DNA of 47,475 nt, taken from the NCBI GenBank assembly GCA_021847645.1, contig JAJZQG010000038.1:1-47475 (forward strand), written 5' to 3'. Below, piece after piece: positions 1 through 9,130 of the stretch. The notes under the pieces were generated by a model that made no database searches, was not told the DNA's origin, and worked only from the letters and a program-made list of their open reading frames with translations. The number at the start of each line of letters is the position of its first letter. Within the stretch, counting starts at the first letter, position 1. The translations under genes and the position numbers were made by a program. This stretch comes from Myxococcales bacterium (GTDB lineage: Bacteria > Myxococcota_A > Polyangia > Polyangiales > Polyangiaceae).

Positions 1-216
1 TGTGGCACCTCCGTTAGGTCAAAACCCGCCACTTACCCACGGCGACCACGGCAAGCCGCAGCCGCCCGGACAATCCCTACCGTCCCATGTCCGTCCGCTC
101 GTCTGTCAAACAGCCGGGCCCACGTTCATGCGCACTCGCGTGGGCTTGCCGACTAGAGAGCGAGTTTCGTGCCAGCTTCGCACCCGCGCTTTCTCTACAC
201 ATTTTGCGCGCGATAG

Positions 217-271
217 GTGGCGGCCGCCACTTTTGCGGCGGATCCGCCACCTGCGCAGGCTCCGGCGGAGC
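217..271. terminator. Cluster of three GC-rich inverted repeats downstream of hutH
   Basis: Three dyads follow the hutH stop codon at 278. They are GCTCC-GGC-GGAGC at 259-271, the perfect palindrome GGCGGATCCGCC at 237-248, and the perfect palindrome GTGGCGGCCGCCAC at 217-230. The last two are separated by a short T4 (plus strand) or A4 run. Their position suggests transcript-end hairpins for hutH. There is no U tract on the hutH-sense strand, so intrinsic termination is not assured. The rest of 1-277 shows no convincing gene. Confidence 0.4.
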
Positions 272-277
272 TGCCTC

Positions 278-1813
278 TCAGTCGATCGTGCCGACTGCGC
301 TCTCGGCGCTTGCGAGCAGCTCGCCGGTCTCCATGAGGTGGGTCACGCGGCGAAAATCCTGGTGGAGCGGCCGGTCGCCGTCGAGGGGCGGCACGAGCTG
401 GCGCAGCGCGTGGTGGGCTGCCCTGACGCCGGCGCCGGCGTCCAGGGGCATGCGCTGGTCGAGCCCGAACGAGGCGCTGAGGATTTCGATCGCGAGGCTG
501 TGCCGAACGTTGTCGATGACGTTCATCAGCTTGCGCGCGGACACGCTTCCCATGGACACGTGGTCTTCCTTTCCCGCGCTCGACGGGATGGAGTCGACGC
601 TGGCGGGGTGCGCGAGGATCTTGTTTTCGCTCACCAGGGACGCGCTGGCCACCTGGGCGATCATCATGCCGCTCTGCAGGCCGCTCTCGCGCGCCAGAAA
701 CGGCGTCAACCCGCTCGACAGGGCCGGGTTGACCAACTGCTCGACGCGTCGTTCGCTGATGTTTGCGAGTTCGGCCACCGCGATCGCCGCCAGATCCAAC
801 GCCAGGGCGAGGGGCTGCCCGTGGAAGTTGCCGCCCGAGATCAGATCCGCGTGGCCGTCGTCATCGACGAACACCAACGGGTTGTCGGTGACGCTGTTGA
901 TCTCGCGCTCGATGACCTCGGCGACCCACGCGATGGCGTCGCGCGAGGCGCCGTGCACTTGGGGCATGCAGCGCAGCGAATAGGGATCCTGCACCTTGCC
1001 GCAGTTCACGTGGCTCTCCATGATCCTGCTGTCGGCGAGCAGCTTGCGCAGGTTCGAGGCGACCACGGCCTGCCCGGGATGGGGGCGGACTCGCATGATG
1101 CGCTCGTCGAACGGCCGCGCGGAGCCCTTGAGGGCCTCGAGGCTCATGGCGCCGGCGAGGTCCGCGTGGCGCAGCAGGCTGCGGGCGTCGTGCACGGCGA
1201 TCGCACCAAGGGCGGCCATCATCTGGGTGCCATTGATCAGGGCGAGTCCTTCCTTGGCTTGGAGCACCAGCGGCTCGAGGCCGGCCAGGCGCAAGGCCTC
1301 TGCGCCCGGAATGGCGCGTCCCTCGATCTCGGCCTCGCCTTCGCCCTGGAGCACGAGCGCCAGGTGCGCCAGCGGTGCCAGATCGCCCGAGGCTCCGACC
1401 GAGCCCTGGGACGGTATGCTGGGATGAACACCGCGGTTGAGCATGTCGAGCAGCAACTCGACGACCTGCACGCGCACGCCCGACACGCCGATCGCCAGCA
1501 CCTGGGCGCGAAGCAGCATCATGGCGCGCACCGCGAACGTGTCGAGCAGCGGCCCGACCGCGCACGCGTGGCTGCGAACCAGGTTGCGCTGCAGCGTGCG
1601 GATGTCGTCGGCGTCGATGCGTGTCTCGCTCAGCGCACCGAAGCCGGTGTTCACGCCGTACACGCGGGGGGCGTCATTGCCGCCCTGCACGATGGCCTCG
1701 ATGGCGGCGCGGGATCGTTCCATGCGCCCGCGCGCCTCGGGGCACAGCGCTACCGGGCGGCCTTCGCGGGCTGCCTGGCAGAGCGAGTCGATGTCGATGG
1801 GCCTTCCCACCAT
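278..1813 (-). CDS. hutH: Histidine ammonia-lyase
   Basis: Non-oxidative deamination of L-histidine to urocanate, the first step of histidine catabolism, in the cytosol. The Ala-Ser-Gly triad that cyclises into the MIO prosthetic group lies in GSVGASGDLAPLAH at residues 141-143. Other family motifs are VYGVNTGFG near residue 51, the histidine-lyase-type Ser-His at 81-82, and KEDHVSMG near residue 413, which fits HAL better than phenylalanine or tyrosine lyases. The ATG at 1813 gives 511 residues and places MIO and Ser-His where the well-studied Pseudomonas enzyme has them. In-frame ATGs at 1849 and 1861 are alternatives, and no start has a clear ribosome binding site. No other hut gene is in the window, so pathway context is missing. 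Confidence 0.95.
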   Translation of the reverse strand: MVGRPIDIDSLCQAAREGRPVALCPEARGRMERSRAAIEAIVQGGNDAPRVYGVNTGFGALSETRIDADDIRTLQRNLVRSHACAVGPLLDTFAVRAMMLLRAQVLAIGVSGVRVQVVELLLDMLNRGVHPSIPSQGSVGASGDLAPLAHLALVLQGEGEAEIEGRAIPGAEALRLAGLEPLVLQAKEGLALINGTQMMAALGAIAVHDARSLLRHADLAGAMSLEALKGSARPFDERIMRVRPHPGQAVVASNLRKLLADSRIMESHVNCGKVQDPYSLRCMPQVHGASRDAIAWVAEVIEREINSVTDNPLVFVDDDGHADLISGGNFHGQPLALALDLAAIAVAELANISERRVEQLVNPALSSGLTPFLARESGLQSGMMIAQVASASLVSENKILAHPASVDSIPSSAGKEDHVSMGSVSARKLMNVIDNVRHSLAIEILSASFGLDQRMPLDAGAGVRAAHHALRQLVPPLDGDRPLHQDFRRVTHLMETGELLASAESAVGTID

Positions 1814-2130
1814 CAGCGGCGGGTCGTTTCGTCGTGTCGGGATGTACATGTCGCGGGGCATGCGTAGTGCGGCGGGCAGGCGATGTCCACGCCGGATCAA
1901 CGGCTCCAATCCGTGCTTGATCACATGGAGCACGAACCGTACAGTGGCGCCCAGGTAGACGAAGCCGGCCAAGGAGGCGCGGTCATGCCACGGGGCGAGC
2001 GCGGAGACTGGATGCAGCACGGAGCCCGAGCGGGGCGCCTGCGTGGAAGGCCAGCGCGGCCGGCGATCATGCACCTCGAGAGGCTGTGCGAGCTCGCGAA
2101 TGCCGCGCGCAGCCAGGACCCGGCACGCCC
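1814..2130. other. Divergent intergenic region hutH / outer-membrane protein
   Basis: This 317-nt gap must hold the promoters of two divergent genes, but no clear -35/-10 pair was seen. On the minus strand the hutH frame stays open well upstream. The part at roughly 1862-1970 has GC-rich third codon positions and reads as a hydrophobic stretch (AGFVYLGATVRFVL). It may be a gene remnant or an unusually long N-terminus. I do not call it as a gene. Confidence 0.35.
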
Positions 2131-3810
2131 ATGCGCCTGAACTCCCTGCCCATCCGTCTGCTGCCCGTGGCCGTTTCGTTGTTCGCTGCCACCGCGTCCG
2201 CCCAGACGCCTTCCGCGCCGGCACCGGCCGCATCGGACGACACGCCTCCGGCCTCGTCGTCCCCCGCACCCGCCGCCGAAACGGCCTTCGCGCCGTCCCT
2301 GGTACTCGACGACGGCCGCACGAAGTGGACGCCGCCGGAGCGCGACATGATGCGTCTGCAGATCCACGGCGAGTATCAGCTGCGATACCAACGCCAGACC
2401 GATGTACCGCTGACGGCGCCGGGCGATGATCCGGCTGCGGGATCGCTGGGGCAGCGGAACGTGTTGTGGCACTGGTTGCGCATCTCGCCGCGGTTGGACT
2501 TCCGCGACAAGCTCTCGCTCATCGGGCAGATTGACGTGCCCTACGGGTTCATCCTGGGCGAGACCACGCGTTGGGTCGACGCCGCGAGGGACTCGCTTGC
2601 CGAGCGTCAGCCGATGCGCGTGGCGCCGCGCTGGTTGTACCTGGAGGCCAGGACGTCCTACGGCCTGTGGCGGCTGGGCCAGCAGGGATCGCATTGGGGC
2701 ATGGGCGTGTTGGCCAACGACGGCAACCATGCGTCGTTGTTTGGCGACTATCGCAACGGCTCGATCGTGGAGCGGGTCCTGTTTGCGACCAAGCCGGCGG
2801 GGCGCAACGGACCGTTGACGATTGCGGCGGCGGGCGACCTCGTCTTCCGCGACACCGAGGCGAACCTTTCGGACGGCGACCACGCTTTCCAGGGGATTCT
2901 GGCGGCGACGCTCGGGTCCGACGACAACCAGGTCGGCTTGTACGGTGTGTGGCGCCACCAGACGCGCGACAAGCAGACCTTCGATGCCTTCACGCCGTAC
3001 ACGGAGAAGCTCGAGGCGGGAATCGTGGACGTCTATGGGCGGTTTGCGCAGCCGGTGGCAGGCATGTCGGGCTTCGTGTTCGGCGAGCTGGAGGCGACCG
3101 GGATCGTCGGGTCGACCAATTCGATTCGCACGCAGGAGTCCTCGGAGCTCGGCCAGGACGAGAAGCTGCGATCCTACGGCGGTGCGGCGCGCGCGGGTGC
3201 CGTGCACGTCGCGCTCGACGGTGCTCGTCGTTGGGGCGACTGGGTCCTGGCGCTCGAGTACGGATACGCGTCGGGCGACGCCGACCCGAACGACGGAACG
3301 GAGCGTCGGTTCACCTTCGAGTCCAACCACAAGGTCGGGCTGGTGCTGTTCGATCAGGTGCTGGCGTGGAGCACGGCGCGGTCGGCGACGCTGGCGTCGG
3401 ACGCGGCGCTGGTGGCTCGTCCCTCGCCGGGTCTGCAGTACTACCCGTCGAACGGCGCGGTGTTCGGAGCGACTTATCTGTATCCGACGGTGGTGGTGCG
3501 GCCGAACCATTGGTTGGATCTAAAAGGAGCCGTGCTGATCGCCCAAACCACGTCGGACGTGGTGGACCCGTACCGCTACGGCGTGCTGGGCCAGATCGCG
3601 TCGTGGCGTGGGGGAGATCCGAAGCGCCACGATCTGGGCGTGGAGACGGATCTGGGGGTGGAGGCGCGGGTCGCGCTGAGATACGCGATGACGCTCCAGT
3701 TGGGCGCGCAGGGCGGCCTGCTGTTTCCGGGGCATGCGCTCGACGACGACGCGGGCAACGCCATGCCGGTGCAAGGCGTGGCGGTGGGCCGACTGGGCTT
3801 GCAGTACTGA
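2131..3810 (+). CDS. Outer-membrane beta-barrel protein (porin/export-channel-like)
   Basis: 559 residues. The start ATG at 2131 was chosen because it begins a clean signal peptide (MRLNSLPIRLLP, hydrophobic core, cleavage near TASAQ at about residue 24), followed by a Pro/Ala-rich linker to about residue 55. The rest is a series of alternating hydrophobic/polar strands with aromatic girdle residues, and the chain ends in Leu-Gln-Tyr, as expected for a barrel whose C-terminal strand carries the BAM signal. Overall it resembles alginate-export or phosphate-porin type barrels, but the family is not certain and the substrate is unknown. It runs in the same direction as the lipoprotein gene 41 nt downstream, so the two may be cotranscribed. 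Confidence 0.75.
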   Translation: MRLNSLPIRLLPVAVSLFAATASAQTPSAPAPAASDDTPPASSSPAPAAETAFAPSLVLDDGRTKWTPPERDMMRLQIHGEYQLRYQRQTDVPLTAPGDDPAAGSLGQRNVLWHWLRISPRLDFRDKLSLIGQIDVPYGFILGETTRWVDAARDSLAERQPMRVAPRWLYLEARTSYGLWRLGQQGSHWGMGVLANDGNHASLFGDYRNGSIVERVLFATKPAGRNGPLTIAAAGDLVFRDTEANLSDGDHAFQGILAATLGSDDNQVGLYGVWRHQTRDKQTFDAFTPYTEKLEAGIVDVYGRFAQPVAGMSGFVFGELEATGIVGSTNSIRTQESSELGQDEKLRSYGGAARAGAVHVALDGARRWGDWVLALEYGYASGDADPNDGTERRFTFESNHKVGLVLFDQVLAWSTARSATLASDAALVARPSPGLQYYPSNGAVFGATYLYPTVVVRPNHWLDLKGAVLIAQTTSDVVDPYRYGVLGQIASWRGGDPKRHDLGVETDLGVEARVALRYAMTLQLGAQGGLLFPGHALDDDAGNAMPVQGVAVGRLGLQY

Positions 3811-3851
3811 GGGTCGGGCTGGCAGCGGGGATGGGCGCGAGGCTGGGAATC

Positions 3852-6800
3852 ATGAGCGGACATGGGCTGGTGAAAGCGGGATGGGCAGCGGTGGTGGCGC
3901 TGGGCTTGGCCTGCGGCGTGGCGCCGGCGTGCACGATGGACCAGGCGCCGCAAGGGCTCGAGCGAACGCCGCCTGGTCCGGGTGTCGTCATCCGCTACGA
4001 CATGTTCCACAAGCCCCTGCCGGAGATTCCCCTGCCCAACAACATCGCCACCTGGCCCGATCCCACCAGCCGCACCGGCTTGCGCGTCAATGCCTCGCTG
4101 GTGGCGTCCACCGACATCGAGCGAGCGGCGCGCGAGAAGTTCAGCGAGATGGAAGGCTGGGGCACCTTCCCCTGGATCACGGTCGGCTTCGGCCCTGGGA
4201 TGGCCGACGGCCACACGGTACCGAAGCAAGCGGCGATCGATCTGCAGAACATCATCCGGCGCCACCAGCACGACGACTATGATCTACGGGACGACGCCAT
4301 CTACCTGGTGAACCTCGAGACCGGGGTCCCGATACCGCTGGATCTGGGCGAAGGCACGTTCAACTACACCATTCGGGACAAGAACAAGTACTGGGAGAAC
4401 GACCCTCGCCGCAGCGAGGAAAATCTGTTGTTCGAGACCTACGACGAGGCCCCCGGCAGCCCCGATGCGACGTATTCGGCCGCGCTCGACAACGACTTCG
4501 ACGGCGTGCTCGACCGTCCCGATCTGGACGACATGAGCGCATGTCCGCCATCGGATCCGTCGAATCCCGACGACGTGGCGCGTGACCGGTGCATCGCGGA
4601 CCACTACATGGGCTGGTACGAGCGGGAGACGGACACGCTCATCGCCCGGCCGATCATTCCGATGGAGGAGATGACCGAATACGCCGTGGTGATCACGGAT
4701 CGGCTGGTGGACAAGGACGGCTATCCGGTGAAGTCGCCCTTCGAGTTCGTCTATCACCCGCTGCAGGAGCGGGGCGTGCGCAAGCTGCACGAGCACCTGT
4801 CGAACCCGGCGTTGGCGTCCTACTACGGCGACATCGGCGGCACGGGGCTGGAGCACGTGGCGTTCGCGTGGACCTTCACGACCGAGCCCACCTACGACGA
4901 CATGCGACTGCTGCGTAACGGGCTGTACGGCACGGGGCCATTCGCCGAGCTGGCAGGGGCATTCCCGGCGGAGCTGCAGCTCGACAAGCTGGTAGGGTTG
5001 TACACGGCCGAGGAGGTTGCGGACGGTGCCGACCCGGACTCCTACAAGACGGCCAGCGTTTGCTCCAAGCTCAAGGGCAATGTGTCGATCGTGCACTACG
5101 ACGATATCAAGGAGCTGCTGGGCAGCGTGGCCCAGCAGGCCCTGGGCATGTCGGGCAAGGAGCTCGAGGCCGCGATGGAGTCGTACAGCTACGTCGATTA
5201 CATGGTCGTCGGCTCCTTCCAATCCCCCTTCTTCCTGCAAGGAGGGCCGCAGAGCACGGACCCGAACGCGACGTTCCACCTCAACTACCAGACCGGCAAG
5301 GGCGACATCTATAGCGACCGGGTGACCTTCTGGATGACGGTGCCCAAGAAGTTCGGGCCCTACAAGCAGCCTTTCCCCCTGAGCTTCTACGGACACGGGT
5401 ACATGTCGTCGCCCGCCGAGATTCTGACGTACGCCGGCAACGAGGCGCGGCAGGGGATCGCCACGATCGGCGTGACCGCCGCGGGACACGGGCTGGTGCT
5501 CGGCGACTCCGACAAGATGCTGCTCAACACGCTATTCAAGGGAGCGTGCCTGGCGCCCTTCGCGGACGCCATCCAGCAGGGGCGCGCACGCGACCTGAAC
5601 AACGACGGAGTCCCCGATCCCGGTGGCGACTTCTGGACGTCGTACATCTTCCACACGCGCGACTTGCTGCGGCAGACCGTTCTGGAGCAGGTGCAGGCCA
5701 CGCGAATCTTCCGCAGCTTCGACGGCAAGCGCATGGGCGCAGACTACGATGGAGACGGGCAGCCGAACCTCGCGGGAGACTTCGACGGCGACGGCACGGT
5801 GGACGTGGGGGGCCCGGACGTGCCGTACACGACGTGGGGCGAATCGCTCGGAGGCATCGTGTCGGCCATTCACGGCGCGGTGGATCCTTACACGGTAGCG
5901 GCTGTGCCGACTTCGGGCGGCGGCGGACTCATCGACATCGGCGTGCGCTCGTTCCAGGGGGGCGTGGTCGAAGCGGTGGTGCTGCGGCTGCTGAGCCCGA
6001 TGATCGTGGGCGTGCCGGTGGGCGACGCGCCGGACCCGGGCTCGACCTCCTGCGCGCCCGGCCAGGTTTCGGTGCGCTGGGTGGTCGTGGACGTCAACGA
6101 CACGCGCGAGGTGGAGATCGCGTGTGCCAGCGGAAGCGATCTGCCCGCGATCGGCGGCACCGTGTTACTGCGCAATCTGGCGACGGACACGACGCGCTGC
6201 GTCCGGTCCGATGGGCAGGGCCGATTCCGCATCGCCATTCCCGCGTCCATGGGCGATCCGGTGCACTTGGTGTTCTACGGCGAGCCGGACAACGTGGACG
6301 CCTACGACACCTGCAACGTGCGGGATCCCTCGGCCAAGACCCGCGTCATCTCGAAATGGTCGTCGCCGCGGGTGGCGTTCGGCGCCGAGGACGACAAGGG
6401 CAACGTGCTATGTGCCAATCCGGACGGGTGCGTGCGCTTTCAAGGGCGGCAATTCGCCGTAGGCGACCAGCTCGTCGCCCCGGCGGACGGCTATGGATAT
6501 CTGCGCCAGTCGCCGTCGATCCGCAGGTTCATCGCGCTGGCGCAATCGGCGATCGACCCGGCGGATCCGATCAACTACGCGCCGTACTTTGCGCTCAAAC
6601 GGATTGCGGATCCATGGGGCAACCCGGTGCCGCCGCACGCCGTGCTGAATCTCAACACGATCGGCGACATGAACGTGCCGGTGAGCGCGGGAATCAACTA
6701 CGGCAGGGCCAGCGGCGCCCTGCCCTTCCTGCGTCCCGAGGCGGCGGGCTTGTATCCGGCGCTGCGCGACTACGTCACACCGGACAAGCTGTACGCGGAC

Positions 6801-7442
6801 CTGGGCAACAAGACCCCCAACCGCGTGCTGATCGACCATCACGTCATCGAAGGCGTCTCGCGGCTCGGCCGGGCTCCGGCGGGGGCCCCGTGCGCGCCCA
6901 ACGAATCGCCGGCGTCGGAATGCCATCCGGCCTGCCCGCCGGCCGACCCTGCTGGGCAGTGCTTGCCGGGGCAGACCTGCTCGGTGGACGGCGTGTGCGC
7001 GGAGCAGTTCGCCGACCCGGCGACGTGCCAGAACGCGCTCTTCGACCCTGAGGATCTGGGCGAAGGGGCGATGCTCTACGCCGCGCAGACGCTGCCGGCG
7101 CCGCTTCGCCTGGCCAGGCGCTCGGCCGCCGTCGAGGGGTCGTCGTTGGACGGGGTCTGGGCGCCGCGGCTGATGGGAGTGCCGCACGCCACGAGCGATC
7201 AAGGAGCGTGGGACGACGCCGGGCCCGTGACGGGCATGCTCGACGCGTACATCGTCCCCCAGGGCAAGCACTGCTTCGAGACGCCCAATCCGTGCCGGAA
7301 TTGGGACTACGCGCAATACCTCGTCAACATCGTGGGCCGGTTCTTCTCCACGCAGGGCAAGGATCTGTACTACCTGTCGCACCCGGCGTCGCACGAGTGC
7401 ATGCAAGACAATTCCTGCCCCTTGTTCCCGCCCTTGCAGTAG
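3852..7442 (+). CDS. Large secreted lipoprotein with serine-hydrolase elbow and Asp-rich Ca-binding-like loops
   Basis: 1196 residues. The N-terminus (MSGHGLVKAGWAAVVALGLAC...APAC) is a signal peptide with possible lipobox cysteines, so the protein is probably anchored in the envelope. A nucleophile elbow G-E-S-L-G-G (Ser about 665) and an earlier LSFYGHGYMSS segment (HG motif before the oxyanion region) look like an alpha/beta-hydrolase core. Just before the elbow are Asp-rich loops, DLNNDGVPD (about 581), DYDGDGQPN (about 631) and DFDGDGTVD (about 643), which probably bind calcium. A Cys-rich segment lies near residues 1015-1060. An upstream in-frame ATG at 3831 is possible. Lipase or esterase activity is inferred and the substrate is unknown. 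The gene follows the barrel protein and precedes a small lipoprotein by 11 nt. Confidence 0.7.
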   Translation: MSGHGLVKAGWAAVVALGLACGVAPACTMDQAPQGLERTPPGPGVVIRYDMFHKPLPEIPLPNNIATWPDPTSRTGLRVNASLVASTDIERAAREKFSEMEGWGTFPWITVGFGPGMADGHTVPKQAAIDLQNIIRRHQHDDYDLRDDAIYLVNLETGVPIPLDLGEGTFNYTIRDKNKYWENDPRRSEENLLFETYDEAPGSPDATYSAALDNDFDGVLDRPDLDDMSACPPSDPSNPDDVARDRCIADHYMGWYERETDTLIARPIIPMEEMTEYAVVITDRLVDKDGYPVKSPFEFVYHPLQERGVRKLHEHLSNPALASYYGDIGGTGLEHVAFAWTFTTEPTYDDMRLLRNGLYGTGPFAELAGAFPAELQLDKLVGLYTAEEVADGADPDSYKTASVCSKLKGNVSIVHYDDIKELLGSVAQQALGMSGKELEAAMESYSYVDYMVVGSFQSPFFLQGGPQSTDPNATFHLNYQTGKGDIYSDRVTFWMTVPKKFGPYKQPFPLSFYGHGYMSSPAEILTYAGNEARQGIATIGVTAAGHGLVLGDSDKMLLNTLFKGACLAPFADAIQQGRARDLNNDGVPDPGGDFWTSYIFHTRDLLRQTVLEQVQATRIFRSFDGKRMGADYDGDGQPNLAGDFDGDGTVDVGGPDVPYTTWGESLGGIVSAIHGAVDPYTVAAVPTSGGGGLIDIGVRSFQGGVVEAVVLRLLSPMIVGVPVGDAPDPGSTSCAPGQVSVRWVVVDVNDTREVEIACASGSDLPAIGGTVLLRNLATDTTRCVRSDGQGRFRIAIPASMGDPVHLVFYGEPDNVDAYDTCNVRDPSAKTRVISKWSSPRVAFGAEDDKGNVLCANPDGCVRFQGRQFAVGDQLVAPADGYGYLRQSPSIRRFIALAQSAIDPADPINYAPYFALKRIADPWGNPVPPHAVLNLNTIGDMNVPVSAGINYGRASGALPFLRPEAAGLYPALRDYVTPDKLYADLGNKTPNRVLIDHHVIEGVSRLGRAPAGAPCAPNESPASECHPACPPADPAGQCLPGQTCSVDGVCAEQFADPATCQNALFDPEDLGEGAMLYAAQTLPAPLRLARRSAAVEGSSLDGVWAPRLMGVPHATSDQGAWDDAGPVTGMLDAYIVPQGKHCFETPNPCRNWDYAQYLVNIVGRFFSTQGKDLYYLSHPASHECMQDNSCPLFPPLQ

Positions 7443-7453
7443 GCTCGCCGTCC

Positions 7454-7912
7454 ATGCGCACCATCCGAATTGTCGTGTTGCCCCTGGTCTGCGCGGCCGC
7501 CTCTTGGTTCGCCGTGACGAGTTGCAGATCCACCCAAGGTCCGGGCGCCGAATCCGGCGCCGGCCCGGGCCCGCACGTCGTGGTCGCCAGCCCGGCCGCC
7601 TCCGCGCAGAGCTCCGCCGTCGAGTCCGCGCCCCAGGACTCGTCGCAAGCACCCTCGGCCAACGCGAACCCGCCGGCCGACGGCGGCTTCTCGTGTGCGC
7701 CGACCGAGCCGATCAAGAGCACCGATCCGTGCAAGAGCTCCACCGACTGTGCGCCCTCCGCGCTGTGTCACGCGCCGTTGTGCATCGACAAGCTCAAGGC
7801 GCCGGTCCCGCCCGACGGCGGCGCGGTGTGCACCAAGAGCCTGATGTGCAGGACCACGGACGTAGGGCGGTGCGACTGCGTGGATGGGGTCTGCGCGCTG
7901 GTTGCCAACTGA
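7454..7912 (+). CDS. Small Cys-rich lipoprotein
   Basis: 152 residues. The signal sequence MRTIRIVVLPLVCAAASW ends in the lipobox V-T-S-C (Cys about 24). A Ser/Ala/Pro/Gly-rich linker follows to about residue 75, then a compact C-terminal domain with about ten cysteines in spaced pairs (FSCAPTEP, DPCKSSTDC, LCHAPLC, CTKSLMC, RCDCVDGVC), which suggests a disulfide-knotted secreted module. No enzyme motif is visible. It starts 11 nt after the preceding hydrolase-like lipoprotein stops, so it is probably cotranscribed with it. Function unknown. Confidence 0.7.
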   Translation: MRTIRIVVLPLVCAAASWFAVTSCRSTQGPGAESGAGPGPHVVVASPAASAQSSAVESAPQDSSQAPSANANPPADGGFSCAPTEPIKSTDPCKSSTDCAPSALCHAPLCIDKLKAPVPPDGGAVCTKSLMCRTTDVGRCDCVDGVCALVAN

Positions 7913-7954
7913 GCATGGCGAGCGGATAGGCAGGCGTGCGGCGCGCCGTTGCGC

Positions 7955-7976
7955 TACAGTGGATTCCGCGGAGGGC
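7955..7976 (+). promoter_or_regulatory. -10-like TACAGT box and strong RBS before the histidine kinase
   Basis: A TANNNT-type hexamer TACAGT lies at 7955-7960, and a GGAGGG ribosome binding site at about 7970-7975 sits 6 nt before the ATG at 7982. No good -35 is visible. The ribosome binding site decides the ATG at 7982 over the upstream start at 7949. Confidence 0.4.
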
Positions 7977-7981
7977 AAACG

Positions 7982-9130
7982 ATGCAAGACGCGATAACCT
8001 GGTTTGCGCCGGCAGCGCGAGCGTCGCACGAGGCGATCGTTGCCGCGGCGGAGCGCGCGCGGCAGGACGAGATCGTCACGGCCATGCTCGAGGCGATGCC
8101 GAGCTGGGCCATGCTGGTCAACCGCGAGCGCCAGATTATCGCCGCGAATCATTCGCTGCAGGAAGCGCTCGGGGCCTCGAGCCTCGCGAGCCTGCTCGGC
8201 CAGCGTCCGGGCGAAGCGCTGGGCTGCGAAGTGGCGGCACGGGCGCCGTCGGGCTGCGGCACTGGCCACGAGTGCGCCTGGTGCGGGGCGGCTGCGATGG
8301 AGCAGGTGTGGCGCACCCGCAAGCCCGCGCTGCAGGAATGCCTGGTGTTGCTGTGCGACGAGCGCGGGCACGCACTCGACCTCGAGGTCCTCGTCTCGCC
8401 AGCCCTGATCGAGCGGCTCGGGCTGCTCATTGTCGCCATGCGCGACGTGGGGGCCGAGAAGCGGCGTCGCGTGCTCGAGCGGGTGTTTTTCCACGACGTG
8501 ATGAACACGGCGTCGGGCATTCAGGGAATTGCGAACGTGCTGGCGGCTGCCAATCCGCCGGAGCTGGACGCCGAGTTCAAGCAGCTGCTGGTTCGGGCGA
8601 CAGGCGACCTGGTGGAGGAGATTGCGGCGCAGCGCCAGCTGATGGCGGCCGAATCCGGGGAGGTGGTGCCATCGCCGATGCCCGTGACCGTGTCCGAGCT
8701 GCTCCGGCAGCTCGCAGACGTCTACGACACGGATCGCGCCGAGGGCCGCAGGGTGTGCCTGGGCAACTGTCCCGATGTGGAGGTGGAGACCGACCTGGTG
8801 CTGTTGCGTCGGGTGCTGTCGAACATGGTCAAGAACGCAGTGGAGGCGTGTCGTCCGGGGGAGACGGTGACGATCTGGGCAGAGGCTCTGGACGCGGAGG
8901 TGCTGTTGGCGGTGCACAATCCGGGCGTGATGCCGCAGCGTGTCGCGACGCAGGTGTTTCACCGCTCGTTCAGCACGAAGGGGCTGGGGCGTGGAATCGG
9001 CACCTACAGCATCAAGCTGTTTGGCGAGCGGTATCTTGGGGGCAAGGTGGCGTTCAGCAGCACCGAGCGTGCAGGCACCACCTTCACGTTGCGAATTCCG
9101 GTCGTCTGGCGGGCCGGCGAGCCGAGCTGA
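7982..9130 (+). CDS. PAS-domain sensor histidine kinase with cysteine cluster
   Basis: 382 residues, no membrane segment or signal peptide, so a soluble cytosolic sensor. A PAS-like domain covers about residues 30-150 and contains Cys82, Cys92, Cys98 and Cys101 (GCGTGHECAWCG), a pattern that could hold a metal or Fe-S centre or act as a thiol switch. The H-box is FFHDVMNTASGI with phospho-acceptor His171. The N-box is NMVKNAVEA, and a G-box-like GLGRGIGTYS lies near residue 336. The G1 box is changed (HNPGV where D-x-G-x-G is usual). No response regulator is adjacent, so it is an orphan kinase. Redox or gas sensing is an inference from the cysteines only. Confidence 0.85.
   Translation: MQDAITWFAPAARASHEAIVAAAERARQDEIVTAMLEAMPSWAMLVNRERQIIAANHSLQEALGASSLASLLGQRPGEALGCEVAARAPSGCGTGHECAWCGAAAMEQVWRTRKPALQECLVLLCDERGHALDLEVLVSPALIERLGLLIVAMRDVGAEKRRRVLERVFFHDVMNTASGIQGIANVLAAANPPELDAEFKQLLVRATGDLVEEIAAQRQLMAAESGEVVPSPMPVTVSELLRQLADVYDTDRAEGRRVCLGNCPDVEVETDLVLLRRVLSNMVKNAVEACRPGETVTIWAEALDAEVLLAVHNPGVMPQRVATQVFHRSFSTKGLGRGIGTYSIKLFGERYLGGKVAFSSTERAGTTFTLRIPVVWRAGEPS

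Noticed and set aside
2..1867. 621-codon open frame on the plus strand
   Set aside because: Lies opposite hutH, which has intact active-site motifs. The plus-strand translation is Arg/His/Ala-rich and shows no domain. It is a GC-driven shadow.
3831..3851. Earlier ATG (3831) for the large lipoprotein
   Set aside because: Would add seven residues (MGARLGI) before a complete signal peptide. Possible but less natural than ATG 3852.
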